Shown: in pieces, positions 39,764 to 53,084 of the stretch | Numbering within the stretch: the stretch's first letter is position 1 | How the letters are laid out: every line of letters begins with the position of its first letter | DNA from: Theobroma cacao | Taxonomy: Eukaryota; Streptophyta; Magnoliopsida; Malvales; Malvaceae | Direction of reading: 5' to 3' | Assembly (NCBI RefSeq): GCF_000208745.1 | Contig: NC_030858.1 | Coordinates: forward strand, 36,857,283 to 36,921,282 | DNA: 64,000 bases | The notes under the pieces: generated by a model | The model's database searches: none | Told to the model about the DNA's origin: nothing | What the model saw: only the letters and a program-made list of their open reading frames with translations | Position numbers and translations under genes: made by a program

Positions 39764-40120
39764 GTTCAACTTCGTGTATATCATTATAATGCATAGAAAA
39801 TAATGGTGATAGATTGATATTGTTCCTCTCAATTCCACATGTGAAAGAGGAAGCCGACGATTGTGCTTTAAATCAAACTAACTAAAGCTTAATTGGCTCC
39901 TAAATGTATCAGCAAAAATGCCTCCAATTGCTAAATTCGTTGCATTTTTGTAAATTCATTGGATTTGCCTATCACAATATCAGCCTGAAATGGTCATAAA
40001 TCACTCTTAATTCATCCTATACAGGCCTTTGGCAGAATTTCCAAAGATGCATTGGCTATCAAAGGAAAGATATTTAAGTCGCCAGGAATGGAAATCAGAG
40101 ATTCATTTCCCTGAACCCAT

Positions 40121-40128
40121 TATAAAAT
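40121..40128 (+). promoter_or_regulatory. TATA box of subtilase C
   Basis: TATAAAAT, 52 bp before the ATG. The AAGATGCATTGGCTATC block, also upstream of A and B, lies about 80 bp further upstream (40,044-40,060). Confidence 0.7.
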
Positions 40129-40172
40129 ACCCCATTCACCATTGTGTGGATACTCAAGTCATACAGTGAACA

Positions 40173-43100
40173 ATGGCAAAGTCTGTGTTTGAAATGTTTC
40201 TTGGCCTATCCTTCGTTCTCATGCTTAGCATGAGCCTCTCGCCTGGTGCTACAGATGAAGACAGAAAGGCATGTATTATCTTTACAGCTTTATCAATTGA
40301 GTTTATTATTTAAATGATGAATGATCAGATGAACGATGTTGTCTGATTATGTCGATGATGGTCATCATGCAGGTTTACATTGCATACCTTGGATCACTTC
40401 CTGAACGAGATTACAGTCCATCCTCTCACCATTTTAGCATGCTTCAAGCAGTTATTAAGCAGAGGTAGGACATCTGCTTGTTGAGATAAGCCACTTTTTA
40501 ACTGTTCTTTTGAAATCTCTCCTTCTCTCCAGCTCTGTAGCAAATTACTTAATCAGAAGTTACAAGAGAAGCTTCAACGGATTTGCTGCCAAGCTCACCA
40601 ATGAAGAGGCAAACAAACTTGCAAGTATGAGGAGAAAATCTCTTTTATTGTTTTTTCCGCAATTTTTGCTTTAGGATATGATTCCAATATTGGGCCATAT
40701 TGCTATGATATATAGGCATGAAGGAAGTAGTCGCCCTTTTTCCAAATAAAGTTTACCACCTTCAAACAACAAGATCATGGGACTTCATGGGACTCAAAGA
40801 CAGTGTTAAACGTAATCCGACTGTTGAGAGCGATGTCATTATTGGTGTCATTGACTCTGGAATCTGGCCTGAGTCTGAAAGCTTTAGTGATAAAGGCTTT
40901 GGTCCTGCTCCCAAAAAGTGGAAGGGTTCTTGCAGTGGTGGCAAAAATTTCACATGTAACAAGTAAATATTTCCTTTCACTTTATAAGATCACATCTTCA
41001 AGTACCATCATATTCATATTTATATTGCCCAAAATGTTTGTGAATTTGCCATAAAAAGTTAACGCTTATTTTACAGTAAGCTTATTGGAGCTCGATTTTA
41101 CAACTCAGAGGAGCCTAGAGAAGAGTCTGCCAGGGACGGAGACGGTCATGGAACTCATACTGCATCTACAGCCGCTGGAAACAATGTAGAGGATGCTAGT
41201 TTCTTCGGATTGGCGCAAGGCACTGCAAGAGGGGGAGTTCCTTCCGCGAGGATTGCTGCATATAAAGTTTGCAAACAAAACGGCTGTGCTTCGGCAGATA
41301 TCTTGGCAGCCTTTGATGATGCTATTGCTGACGGAGTTGATCTAATAACAATTTCAGTAGGATCAACTACTCGGTCTGACTTTTACCAGGATTCTATAGC
41401 CATTGGTGCTTTTCATGCAGCTGAGAAAGGAATACTTACTGTACAATCAGCAGGTAATGAAGGTAGGTTAGGAAAACAAGGAGTGACAAGTGTAGTACCA
41501 TGGATCCTTTCTGTTGCAGCAAGCAGCATTGATCGTCGATTCTTTAGCAAGGTTGTCCTTGGGAATGGGAAGACTCTCAATGTAAGTATCATACTATATA
41601 TCTTTTTGGTACATATGGAGACCCATTAGGCCTTGGACTGCACAATGGGATATTTTTTATTTAATGGTTGCTCATTCTAATTATTTCCATTTTGCAAGCA
41701 GGGGCTTTCAATTAATTCTTTTGATCTTAAAAAAACCAAGTTTCCACTAGTTTATGGGAAAGAGATAGCAAATCTAGCGTGCAATGAGGAGATCACTGCT
41801 CGGTTAGTTCAACTGGACAATCAATTTGATTTAGTTTTGTCCTATAAAGTGATTTAGAATGAGCCATAATGTTTGGTACTGGTTTTTCCCTTCAGGGTGT
41901 GTGAGACAGGGTGCCTGAACAGTACTTTGGTAAAGGACAAAATTATTCTATGTGATCAGTTTCGAGGAAATAATGACGCTCTTGATGCTGGTGCTGCGGG
42001 ATCAATTTTGAAAACTGAAATTGATGATGTTTCATTCGTTCTCCCATTGCCTGCTTCGGCTCTAAGCACAGATAACTATGAGTCAGTCAAGTCCTACTTG
42101 AATTCTACCAAGTATGTGGAATCTAGAAATAGCATTCTATAGCATATTGTGTGTGTTAACCAAATATAAACTGATGCCTCGGTCTTATGTTATAGACGAC
42201 CTGTAGCAGAAATATTGAGAAGTGAAACCATTGAAGATTCAGCTGCTCCTGTAGTTGCTCCCTTCTCTTCAAGGGGACCGAATTTCATGGAACCAGATAT
42301 TATGAAGGTATGCGTGTCTCATTACCTGCAGCCTTTGTGACCAATTGATCACTTTTCTGCATTTGCTGAAGTAATGCTCTAAATTATATATATGCAGCCG
42401 GATTTAAGCGCCCCAGGAGTAGATATCTTGGCTGCATTTTCACCAATCGGTTCACCCTCAGGTAATCCTGCAGACAAGAGGCAAGTCAAATACAGCATTT
42501 TATCTGGAACTTCTATGTCGTGCCCTCATGCGGCTGCTGTAGCTGCCTATGTCAAAACATTTCATCCTGAATGGTCTCCTTCAGCCATCCAATCTGCTCT
42601 TATGACAACTGGTAGGCTTCAGATTATCATAACATTCTTGTAACATGTGTATCTCACTTGATTAAATTTTTTATTTCTCACGAAATTTTCTTTTTTCTGT
42701 AGCTTTTCCCATGGATCAGTCTACCAATCCAGATGGTGAATTAGCATATGGATCAGGGCATGTCAACCCAGTAAAAGCCACCGATCCTGGGCTTGTATAT
42801 GAAGTTGTTAAAGGGGACTATATAAAATTCTTGTGCAGCATTGGATATGATTCAGAGAAACTTAGACGAATATCAGGAGATAACAGCACTTGCTCTAAGA
42901 CCTCTGAAAATATATTGCCAAGGGATCTCAATTATCCTTCACTTACAGCTCAAATTCTGCCAGACAAGTCGTTCACAGTTGGTTTTCATAGAACAGTTAC
43001 AAATGTTGGCATAGCAAGCTCTACTTACAAGGCAAAAGTCTCATCAAACTCGAAACTTGAGGTAAAAGTGGACCCTGAAGTTCTCTCCTTTAAGGCCTTG

Positions 43101-43262
43101 AAGGAAAAAAAGTCTTTTAATGTGACTGTTACTGGAGATGCTTTGAGTCTTTTCTCTGTGGTTTCTGCATCATTGGAATGGTCAGATGGCACCCACAGTG
43201 TGAAAAGTCCAATTGTTATACACTCATACAAAAGCTTCCGACTGGAAGGCAGCACCCTATGA
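40173..43262 (+). CDS. cucumisin-like subtilase C (S8 family, secreted)
   Basis: Ten exons: 40,173-40,268; 40,373-40,464; 40,533-40,624; 40,716-40,962; 41,077-41,581; 41,702-41,802; 41,896-42,111; 42,196-42,307; 42,398-42,611; 42,703-43,262. They join in phase to 744 codons. The exon structure is the same as A and B, but the sequence is clearly more diverged, making C the oldest split. The signal peptide, I9 propeptide ([10 protein letters not shown]), Asp140 (VIDSG), His200 (GHGTH), Asn303 (SAGNEG), Ser526 (SGTSMSCPH), PA insertion and Fn3-like tail are all present. Intron 1 again has a GC donor (AAAG|GCATGT). It is followed tail-to-tail by a GH18 pseudogene. Expected role: extracellular proteolysis. 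Confidence 0.92.
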
Positions 43263-43625
43263 CCCAATCATTAGAAGTCTTATAAGTTTGTCCTATTGTT
43301 CTCCTTTCAGTGGCATCTACAGTGTGAGAAATCCAATTATTGGGCACAGATTTGCAGCATTAGTTCCTGCTTCAGCATCACATTCATGCTTGTAAACTGT
43401 CATGTTAATCTACAATTTTAAATGAAATAATTACTTTGCTGTGCCAGTCAACAGAATTCTTGCTTGGTATTGCAGGAAGAGAAACTCAATGCCGGTGGGC
43501 AGTAAATACATAACAAAAAGAGTAGTAAATTGAACCCTTTATTAGGCAATGCAGCTATTACAGGAATTTATTACACTGGAAGTGTAATTCATACTATAAT
43601 ACACAAATAATTGATACAAATTTGA

Positions 43626-44808
43626 TCAGGCAGCATGTAGATCCTGAGATTTTTTCTCATATTGAAACTTGTTTCCTTTTGATTCATCAGCACACCATAT
43701 AAAGATGCCACCGAGCTTCCCTTGGTCTTTCAACTCATTGCAGGCTTCGAAATATCCATCACTAGGTCTTAGGCCTCCACCACCATCACTCTGAAAGCTG
43801 GCCAACAGCTGTCCTCCCCCATAATTAGAAGCTTGCATCTTGAAGTTTGTTATAAATTGTGGAACACTGACCTTATCATATGCATAGAATTGGAAGTTTA
43901 CATAGTCAATGACCTGCCCATATTTTCTCCACAATGCTAAATAGTGGCTTTTAACTGTGTCATCCTCATAGGGAGCAATTGAAGCAAAAGAGATAGTTCC
44001 ACTTCTTTTCAGACTCGTTATGAGCTGTCCAATGCATTCTGCAAATAGTTCAGGACTTGTGCTGAAATGCTCATAGTCAATGTCAATTCCATCAATATGG
44101 TAATGCTTGATCATATCAGTAAGAGATGAAACAGCATTATGAACCCAAGATGAACTGGACTTAGGTAGGTGCAAAGAAGGCTTTACCATCGCCAACAGAA
44201 TCACCCCCCAAGCTCACAGCAATCTTTACATTTGAGTTGCTATCCTTTATTGAGGCAATTTGACATGGACCCAAATTGTCGGTTTCCCAAAATATGTTGA
44301 ACTCTCCGTTAGTAGGTGATGTATAGTCAGTCATAAGTATAGTCAACTACAAAGGCCAGGATGAAGTGAAATTCAACATTCGAGTTTATAGGCACATCAG
44401 ACAGCTTGATCGAGTCAGATTCCGCACCAATATACTCCTGGAAGAGTTTGGAATTGGCTGCTACAAGAAAAAAGTCAACCAAATGAGCAAACTTACACAA
44501 TAAAAATGAAAGGGAGAAATCTTTTCTTACAGTTCTTTCTCCTATCTTAAATGTTTATATATTCTTCTATTCATGTTAACTGTCTACTATAATGGAAAAT
44601 ACTCCTAGAAAATGAATCAACTGGAAAGGATGCATGGAATAGTTCTTCTGTTACCAATCAAAAGTAGGGGCATGGTTATTTTTGCTTTTTCCCTGTAACT
44701 ATGGCTCACAACCTGCAAATAAGCAATAGATGTAAATGCCTAATTACCATTGCTTTTAACAAATAGCAGAAGAAAGATGGCAGCAAAAAGAATCTTGCAG
44801 AACTCCAT
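43626..44808 (-). pseudogene. GH18 chitinase-2-like pseudogene (copy 4), two exons
   Basis: Exon 1 (44,748-44,808) encodes only a signal peptide (MEFCKILFAAIFLLLFVKSN) and ends at a GT donor. Exon 2 starts at 44,460 ([15 protein letters not shown]). Exon 2 reads through the barrel to a stop at 43,626, with catalytic [10 protein letters not shown] intact. The frame breaks twice: near 44,330-44,345 after FVVDY, and near 44,165-44,200 after [16 protein letters not shown]. It differs from copies 1 and 2 in having an intron, so it belongs to an older sublineage. A Copia element separates the ATG from upstream sequence. If either frameshift were a sequencing error the gene would still carry the other. 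Confidence 0.85.
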
Positions 44809-44845
44809 TTTCAGACTTTGTCAAATTTGTAGTACAAGCTAACTG

Positions 44846-45404
44846 TGTTGGATATTTTCAAATAAAAAAAATATATGATTTCATATCTTAATAAAAAAAA
44901 ATGTGAGTGTTGGAAATTAAATTAAAAGAAGGGTTGTGTCTGTTGAAAATAAATAAATAAAATTAAAAAATAAATAAGAAAAAGAGTTACGTCTGTTGAA
45001 AAAGATTAACAGAAAGCAACTCTTTGAAACAGACACAAACAGTGTCTGTTGGGAACAAGCATTTATGCCTATAAAAGAGACTCCCTTTATCCAACAGAAC
45101 GTACATCAAAAAAACAAAAAACTTTCCTTTTTTTATCAAATTTCTCAAGTTTTCTTTTATACTATTTTCCTACAAAAAAATATTATAAAAGTTTGATAAT
45201 CTTGTTATATTCTGGTGAGTGCTCAGTGGATTGATTTCGTCAGTGCAAAACGTCGTCAATCATTGGGCTTCATTGTAGCTTCAAGGTTTATACGCCGGAA
45301 ACTCTTTTGCACACTACAAGTGGGGGCGAATAAAACCTTAAGGACAGTGGCATTGATACACGCCTTGAAGCCAATTTCTAAGTTTTCAGTTTGGTGTTCT
45401 AACA
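44846..45404 (+). repeat. 5' LTR of Copia 1
   Basis: 559 bp, TGTTGGATATTTTCAAAT to TTCTAACA. It holds a TATA-like TATAAAAG (45,070-45,077) followed by a U-rich leader. Confidence 0.92.
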
Positions 45405-45432
45405 ATCTTAAGGTTTTATTTCTGTTCCAACA

Positions 45433-48400
45433 ATGGCTGTTGCAAGTGGGACACTAAGAGAATTGGCTTCTGACTTTGTAAAATTGGATCGGTTTGATGG
45501 TGGCAAGTTTCTAAGATGGCAAAAGAAGATGCATTTCCTACTATCAACCTTGACAGTTGTCTATGTTTTGACCACACCTAGACCAGAAGAAGAAGAAAAT
45601 GAGTCTGTTGCTGCAACGAGAGAAAGGCAAAAATGGGAAAATGCCGATTATATGTGCAAATGTCACATCTTGAATGGTTTGGCTGATGGCTTATTTGACA
45701 CATACCAGAATGAGGCTACTGCAAAATAATTATGGGACAAACTAGAAGCCAGGTACATGACAGAAGATGCAACAAGTAAGAAATTTCTAGTTAGTCGCTT
45801 TATTAATTATCAAATGGTTGATAGGCGTTCTGTTATAGAACAACTACGAGAAATTGAAAGAATGCTTAATCAGTTTAAACAATTTAAAATGAAAATGGAT
45901 GAAACTATAATTGTATCTTCCATTATAGACAAACTTCCTCCATCATGGAAAGACTTTAAAAGAAGTCTAAAACACAAAAAGGAAGAAATAACTCTTGAGG
46001 CTTTGGCAAATCATCTTCGAATTGAAGAGGAATACAGGAAACAAGAACAAGTTGCTGTTTTTGGTGAAGCCAAAGTACATGTTGTAGAGGAAGGACAGAC
46101 CACTAAACCTGCCAAAAAGAAGTTCAAGCAGATTGTTAATGGTCTGAAATTCAAAGGACAAAATAAAAGCACATGTTTCTATTGTGAAAAACCAGGACAT
46201 TTCAAGAATGAATGTCGATTATTAAAGAAGAAATATAATTCTTCAAAGAGAATAGCTTCTGAAAATTTTATAGCTATGATTTCTGAAATCAATGTGCTTG
46301 AAGAAAATGATGTCTGGTGGGTTGATTCTTGAACAACAAAATATGTGTGCAATGATAAGAGTCTTTTCAAGAATTTCGTACCAAGTGAGTGTGAAAATTT
46401 CCTATACATGGGAAATTCTTTTACAGCAATGATTAAAGGCAAAGGGACTGTTGAACTTCAATTCACTTCTGGAAAAACTTTAACTTTGAAAGATGTATTC
46501 TATGTTCCAGAAGTTAGGAAAAATTTAGTGTCTGGAAGTCTATTAAATAAGTTTGGTTTCAAACTTGTATTTGAGGCAGATAAATTCATTCTGTCCAAAG
46601 GGGGAATTTTTGTTGGGAAAGGTTATATGTGTGATGGAATGTTCAAACTAAATATTGTCAATAATAAGATAGATGTTTTTGCTTATATGGTTGAATCTTC
46701 TTATTTATGGCATTATAGATTAGGACATTTAAATTATAGAAGATTTGATGACATGTATAAAATGGACTTAATTCCAAAATTCAATCCAAATATTGATAAA
46801 TGTAATACATGCATGCTAACAAAATAACTAGAAATCCTTTTCCTAAAGTTAAAAGAAATACCAAATTACTTGAATTAATACATAGTGATGTGTGTGATAT
46901 GCATAGTACACCTACATTAGCTGGAAAGAAATATTTTGTCACATTCATTGATGATTTCTCTAGATATTGCTATGTATATTTGTTGCATTCTAAAGATGAA
47001 GTACTGGATAAATTTAAGGTTTATAAATCAGAAGTTGAATTACAATGTGAATCTTTTATCAAATGTTTAAGATCGGATAGAGGTGGAGAATATTATAGTC
47101 CAAGTTATTTTGCCTCCATTGGAATAATCCATCATATTTCAGCAGTTTACACACCACAACATAATGGTGTAGCAGAAGGAAGAATAAGGTCTTGACTGAA
47201 ATGGTAAATGTTATGTTATCATATTCAGGACTTGGAAAAGGTTTTTAGGGAGAAGCTTTGTTAACAGCTTGTGATATAGTAAATAGAGTTCCTATAAAGG
47301 AAACTAAAATGACCCCATATAAGCAATGGAAGAAAAGGAAACCAAACCTTAATTATATGAAGGTTTGGGGATGTAGAGCTGTAGTTAAAATTTCATAACC
47401 CAAAAGAAAGAAATTAGGTGAAAGAGGAATAGAATGCATATTCATAGCATATGCACAACATAGTAAAGCATACAGGTTCATGGTAATTGAACTAAATGAT
47501 TCAATTCATGTCAATACTGTTATTGAATCAAGAGATGCAATATTTGATGAAAATATATTCAAATTTGTTTTAAGACAACTACAGCCACTACAATCAATTC
47601 AGTCAAATGTCATTCCATTGGAACAAAATGAAGATAATGATGAATCTAGACCAGAAATAAGGAAAAGCAAAAGGGCTAGAAAGGTAAAAGATTTTGGTCC
47701 AGACTTTTATATGTTCCTTGTAGAAGGAATAGGGGAAAATATTGACAATAAGATTCCTTATTGTTTTAATTTAGAATCAGACCCTGTTACATATGATGAG
47801 GCAATGAAGTCTCAAGATTCTGCATTTTGGAAGGAAGCAATCAATGATGAGATAGACTCAATAATGGAAAATAATACTTGGATTTTGGTTGATCTTCCAC
47901 CAAGTTCCAAACCAATAGGTTGTAAATGGATTTTCAAAAAGAAAATTAAAGTAGATGGAACCATAGACAAATTCAAAGCAAGATTAGTAGCCAAAGTATT
48001 TACGCAAAAGTAAGGGATTGACTACTTTGATACTTATGCTCCAGTAGCAAGAATTGCTACAATTAGACTTTTAATCTCCCTTGCATCAATTAATAAGTTG
48101 GTAATTCACCAAATGGATGTCAAAACAGCATTTTTAAATGGTGAATTAGAAGAGGAAGTCTACATGGAACAACCAGAAGTGTTTGTTGTTTCAGGACAAG
48201 AGCATAAAGTTTGTAAACTTATCAAATCATTGTATGGGCTTAAACAAGCACCTAAACAATGGCATAAAAAAATTGATGAAATTGTTTTAGCTAATGGCTA
48301 CAACATAAATGAATTTGACAAGTGCATATATAGCAAATTTCAAAATCGTAAAGGTGTTATAATTTGCTTATATGTGGATGATATGTTAATTTTTGGTACG

Positions 48401-49321
48401 AATTTAGAACATGTCGAGGAAACAAAGAAGTTTTTGTCAAAAAACTTTGCAATGAAAGATATGGGTGTAGCAGATGTCATTTTAGGAATTAAAATATTTC
48501 GAGATAAAAATAACATAACTTTATCTCAATCGCACTACATTGAAAAAGTGCTTGAAAAGTTTAATCTTACTAATTGTATACCAGCATCTACACCCATGGA
48601 TCCTCAAATTAAATTAGTACCTAATACCGATAGGGCTGTTGATCAATTACAATATGCAAGAGTAATTGGTTGCTTGATGTATGCAATGACATGTACAAGG
48701 CCAGATATAGCATTTGCTATTGGAAAGTTAAGTAGATATACAAGTAATCCAGGTACTTTGCATTGGCAAGCCATAAATCGAGTACTAAGATATTTAAAGA
48801 AAACAATTAATTATGGACTTTGCTATAATGGATATCCATCAGTACTAGAAGGATATTCAGATGCTAGTTGGATTACAAGTTTAGAAGATCATGCTTCCAC
48901 AAGCGGATGGATCTTCATGCTTGGTGGGGGTGCTATTTCTTGGGGGTCCAAGAAACAAACATGTATAACTGATTCTATCATGGCAGCCGAATTTATTGCA
49001 TTGGCTGCTGCCACTAAAGAAGCTGAATGGCTAAGAAATTTACTCTATGGTGTGCCTTTATGGCCTAAACCAATTTCTCCAATTTCTATCGGTTGTGATA
49101 GTGAAGCAACTCTAGCAAAAGCATATAGCCAAGTGTATAATGGAAAGTCTAGACATATTGGATTAAGACATAGCTATGTTCGACAGTTAATTTCTGATGG
49201 AGTGATCACTATAACTTTTGTGAAGTCTAGTGAAAACTTGGCGGATCCTTTAACAAAAAATCTTGCTAAAGATCCTGTAAATAAGACCTCAAAAGGGATG
49301 GGACTCAAGCTCATAAATTGA
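45433..49321 (+). pseudogene. Copia 1 gag-pol, interrupted
   Basis: Domains in order: gag (45,433-46,150), CCHC zinc knuckle CFYCEKPGHFKNEC (46,175-46,216), protease (near 46,315, its active-site triplet interrupted by TGA at 46,330), GAG-pre-integrase (46,700-46,820), integrase core (46,870-47,195, first two acidic residues visible), then reverse transcriptase and RNase H (47,820-49,321; YVDD motif at about 48,373). Breaks seen: stops at about 45,727, 46,330, 47,247, 47,396 and 48,011, and frame changes near 46,820 and 47,190. The largest open stretch is the RT/RNase H part (48,098-49,321). The order PR-IN-RT-RH defines Copia. Confidence 0.92.
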
Positions 49322-49872
49322 AAGTCACTAGTACTGGAAACTCGACTCAATGCTTGGTATAACGTCAAGTCTTGAGTTCAATGAGATAAAGTACATCATT
49401 TGTATGTGGCTGCTAGCACTATAATATATTATATTTTATCTTAAGTGAAGTGCTAGGTACCCGTAATGATAAGGAAATGATGATTTATATATCTTAATAG
49501 ACCCATAACATATTTCGTTAGAATGTTTTAGTTACGGGGGCATTCATGGGATCTACTTATGTGAGTGTGAAGTGTGGCCGCTTCTAGGAGTTCCAGAGCT
49601 TGGCTCTAACAGCACTCATGAAAAGAAGATACAAACTCATGGCCATAAAAGCATCGTGAGATACTGTGCATTCATTGGTATTGAAATCGTTGTGTGAGAT
49701 GTATTCGGTTTACGAAATGGAATAGCTGGTTCAAAGTATAGTCTACCATGCAATTTCGATTAACTTTAATATGTTTTCACTAAGTGAAGGCTCAATCGGA
49801 AGATACCTTCATTTATGCAATTGATTACCAAGATTATCGAAAATTTGAGTTAATTTGAAAATGGTGGGGGAT

Positions 49873-50441
49873 TGTTGGATATTTTCAAATAAAAAAAAAT
49901 ATGATTTCATATCTTAATAAAAGGAAAAATTATGACTGTTGGAAATTAAATTAAAAGAAGGGTTGTGTCTGTTGGAAATAAATAAATAAAATTAAAAAAT
50001 AAATAAATAAATAAGAAAAAAAGTTACGTCTGTTGAAAAAGACCAACAGAAAGCAACTCTTTGAAACAGACACAAACAGTGTCTGTTGGGAACAGGCATT
50101 TATGCCTATAAAAGAGACTCCCTTTATCCAACAGAACATACATCAGAAAAACAAAAAACTTTCTTTTCTTTCTCAAATTTCTCAAGTTTTCTTCTATACT
50201 ATTTTCCTACAGAAAAATATTATAGAAGTTTGATAATCTTGTTATATTCCGGTGAGTGCTCAGTGTATTGATTTCGTCAGTGCAAAACGTCGTCAATCAT
50301 TGGGCTTCATTGTATCTTCAAGGTTTATACGCCAGAAACTCTTTTGCACACTACAAGTGGGGGTGAATAAAACCTTAAAGACAGTGGCATTGATACACGT
50401 CTTGAAGCCAATTTCTAAGTTTTCAGTTTGGTGTTCTAACA
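49873..50441 (+). repeat. 3' LTR of Copia 1
   Basis: 569 bp, same termini as the 5' LTR and a few small indels relative to it. Confidence 0.92.
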
Positions 50442-50470
50442 AACTGAATTTCCAATACTTCAGCATTGCA

Positions 50471-50496
50471 AATTTATAGGAAAGCTTATATATTTT
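50471..50496 (-). promoter_or_regulatory. displaced core promoter of GH18 copy 4
   Basis: On - this contains CTATAAAT (50,471-50,479) and AATATATAAG (50,485-50,495). Without the Copia insertion these would lie about 65-90 bp before the pseudogene's ATG, as in the intact paralogues. The element now puts 5.6 kb between them. Confidence 0.5.
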
Positions 50497-53084
50497 GCAT
50501 TTCACCTTACAGTATAGTTACAGCGGCCATGAAAGAAATCTAGATAAGTTTCTTATGCCTGAGCTGGTGTACTAAGAACATCAATGTAAGCCATGTCCTT
50601 TGGTTTTTAACACAAGAAAGATCCTGTGTCATTGAAAATCATATAAGCAATGCCCTCTTTAGGCATGGGATAGAAATCATGAATTCAAACAAATTTACAA
50701 CTCGGGATGAACACAAACACATGGCCACCTAATTAATACTTTTTTTTTACTTTTCGATATTTTTGAAGAATATTAGATGTCAATATGCATTCAGATACTA
50801 ACAAATCTACAAAGATGATTAAAGAGATGCTGTTAAGGTCACCTCAAGATTTTGCCTCTACTATGCCAAGATAAGAATCTTTTGTTCCTAATGTCCCAAG
50901 AAGCTTGGTACTCTCCTAGCTTTATTCCTCTGTCGGCCAATAAGTTAGCCAAAATTTTCTGAAGTAACCCTTAATTAGACAAGGAGCAATTATTGTGAAG
51001 TCCTAAAACAAAAAATTCCTATCAATCGGAAGAGAGAATGGGTCTGACCTACTGTCCTTATCATTTCCGCAACATCTTCAGCAAACATTATACTAAATAT
51101 GAGTTATATAAATTTTTAATTCTGTCATATGTATTTATAATAATCTTAAATCTGTATTAATGTTGTCAATTGATTTAAAATTTGGTATTATTTTTTGACT
51201 TGCAAGGATAATAGTACCATTTTAATTGTCTCTCGAAGGGGTAAATTAAGTATTTCCTCTTCAAAAGCAAATAGGATTCAAACCCCAGAATACTTTTCAT
51301 GTGCTCAGCTTCAATTTATGGCCGCCAAGTGAAACTATTCTGCGTGTTTGCATATGGTTGACACGATATTCATCTAAGGCAGTCCATATGGCAGTTAATA
51401 AGGCTAGTTGAGAGTTTGCTTTGCCTAATCCAAGACTCAGCTAACGTAGTTCTTAGTGGGAAAAGGCCAAAATCTTGATTGAGATTTGGAATAAAGCTAG
51501 TATGGCAGTGTAATTACTCTTTAATCTGTATACAGTGAAGCACATGCAAACAATTGAACTAAAACATAAAGACCAAGACCACAGCTAGCCATGGAGGGTA
51601 CATTAATGAAGTCAAAGGAGAACAATTTGCTTGGCAATAAAGAAACAGTTGGGACAAAACAAAAAAAAAACTAATCATCTATGAAGGCAATGGCAGCATA
51701 AGAGTATTTCCGAATAGTAGCTTTGAACATAAGAAAAGATATTTCATTATGGATAGTCATACATTTCTTCTCTTACCAAAACAATTACTCATATACCCTG
51801 AGGACTGATGATGCAAAACCTTTTAACGGGCTAACACGGGATGCCATGATTAACTTGCTGCTGTGCTGTCCAAAAAGTTGTGGACTGAGATGATTTCTCA
51901 AGCCCATTCATGGGACCATTCTCTCTTTTCCCCACAAAGCAATTACAAATTATGCTTCATTGAGGTCAGTTTATCATAAACCTAGATGTCACCCACCTTA
52001 CTTCTTTATTTGTTGTACATGTAAAAAGTTATGGTTCTGCCCACATGGCCTCTTCTTTACTTTCACTAAACTGTACAGCCCCGCCAACATGAATGACCTT
52101 CTGTCAATGTGGTTTTTGAGACTTTAAGCCAAACCTGACCCATGAATTCCAAACTAAATGGACCCAGCTCACCCATTTACACGTGCTGTCGAATTATTTT
52201 AACGTGTGGATCATGAATTCTTAATTGAAAACTATTTGTTAATTGCTTCTTTAATGCCATTTCTTGGATGAAGAAGCTTGACAATCCTTAATTTATGTTC
52301 GACTGGCCTTATAGTCCTCGGCTCTTACATAGTTTGCCTACTAATTAAACTTGTACTGCTTTGAATTCTTCGCTTAATTTTCTTAATTTCTTATCTCATT
52401 TGCCACTTGAAGGACAAATACTTGGCAGTCTCAAAAGATTCGAGTTCGAGCAAATCACACATCTCCATCGGTACACTCATATGTTATCCAATCATGTACC
52501 TGGAATCTGCTTCGAACTTACACACTAAACCTCTTGAATTGCAAAATGTTTAACTTGGATTGGCTAGATTCGCCATTTCAATCAATAAATCTCAATGCAC
52601 CCATCAAATAACAGCATCCAACTGGTTTGCATCTCACCAACTAACAGCTTTTATCATGATGCAGGTAATGCTTCAGGTTATAGCTGCAGTATTGTCCAGG
52701 AAATCACTTTTTTGCTAAAGGAATATATGTTGGGAATTGGAATAATAAAAAGGATAAATATATTTTTCATAGTGGAAACTGGACAGAATCAAGTCCTCTT
52801 TCAAGTGCAAGAATTGTCAAAGAAAGAAAGGGTAATTAGTTACCAACAAGTATATAAAGAAGTGAAGTAAAGCATACGCAACAAATACATAAAGTATGTC
52901 CCAAGTAATTAAACAGTTTCGCCTTACAGAATGACAGGTAACATCCTTTTGCTGCTGCGTTTCTCTACTTTTGCAGGAGGGAAAAAGATAATACTAAAGA
53001 GTTGTCTTCATCCTTTTACCCTCAGAGGTAGCCATGTGGGATTCAGTTACCTGTCCAAAGTGGAGTAGCTAAATGACATCAGTT
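50497..53084. other. intergenic, no gene seen
   Basis: AT-rich sequence. Open frames such as 52,595-52,870 lack recognisable protein features or neighbouring exons. No clear repeats. Confidence 0.6.

Larger units (their letters stand above)
44846..50441 (+). mobile_element. Ty1/copia LTR retrotransposon 1 (full length, defective)
   Basis: The LTRs are 44,846-45,404 and 49,873-50,441, starting TGTTGG and ending CTAACA, and the element is flanked by AACTG on both sides (44,841-44,845; 50,442-50,446). The matching target duplication shows one clean insertion. A polypurine tract (ATGGTGGGGGAT) abuts the 3' LTR. LTR copies differ at only a modest number of positions, so the insertion is fairly young, yet the coding region has many breaks. 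It sits 37 bp upstream of the ATG of GH18 copy 4. Confidence 0.95.

Noticed and set aside
52595..52870. 91-codon + frame
   Set aside because: Isolated, low-complexity hydrophobic and Lys-rich product in AT-rich DNA without exons nearby.
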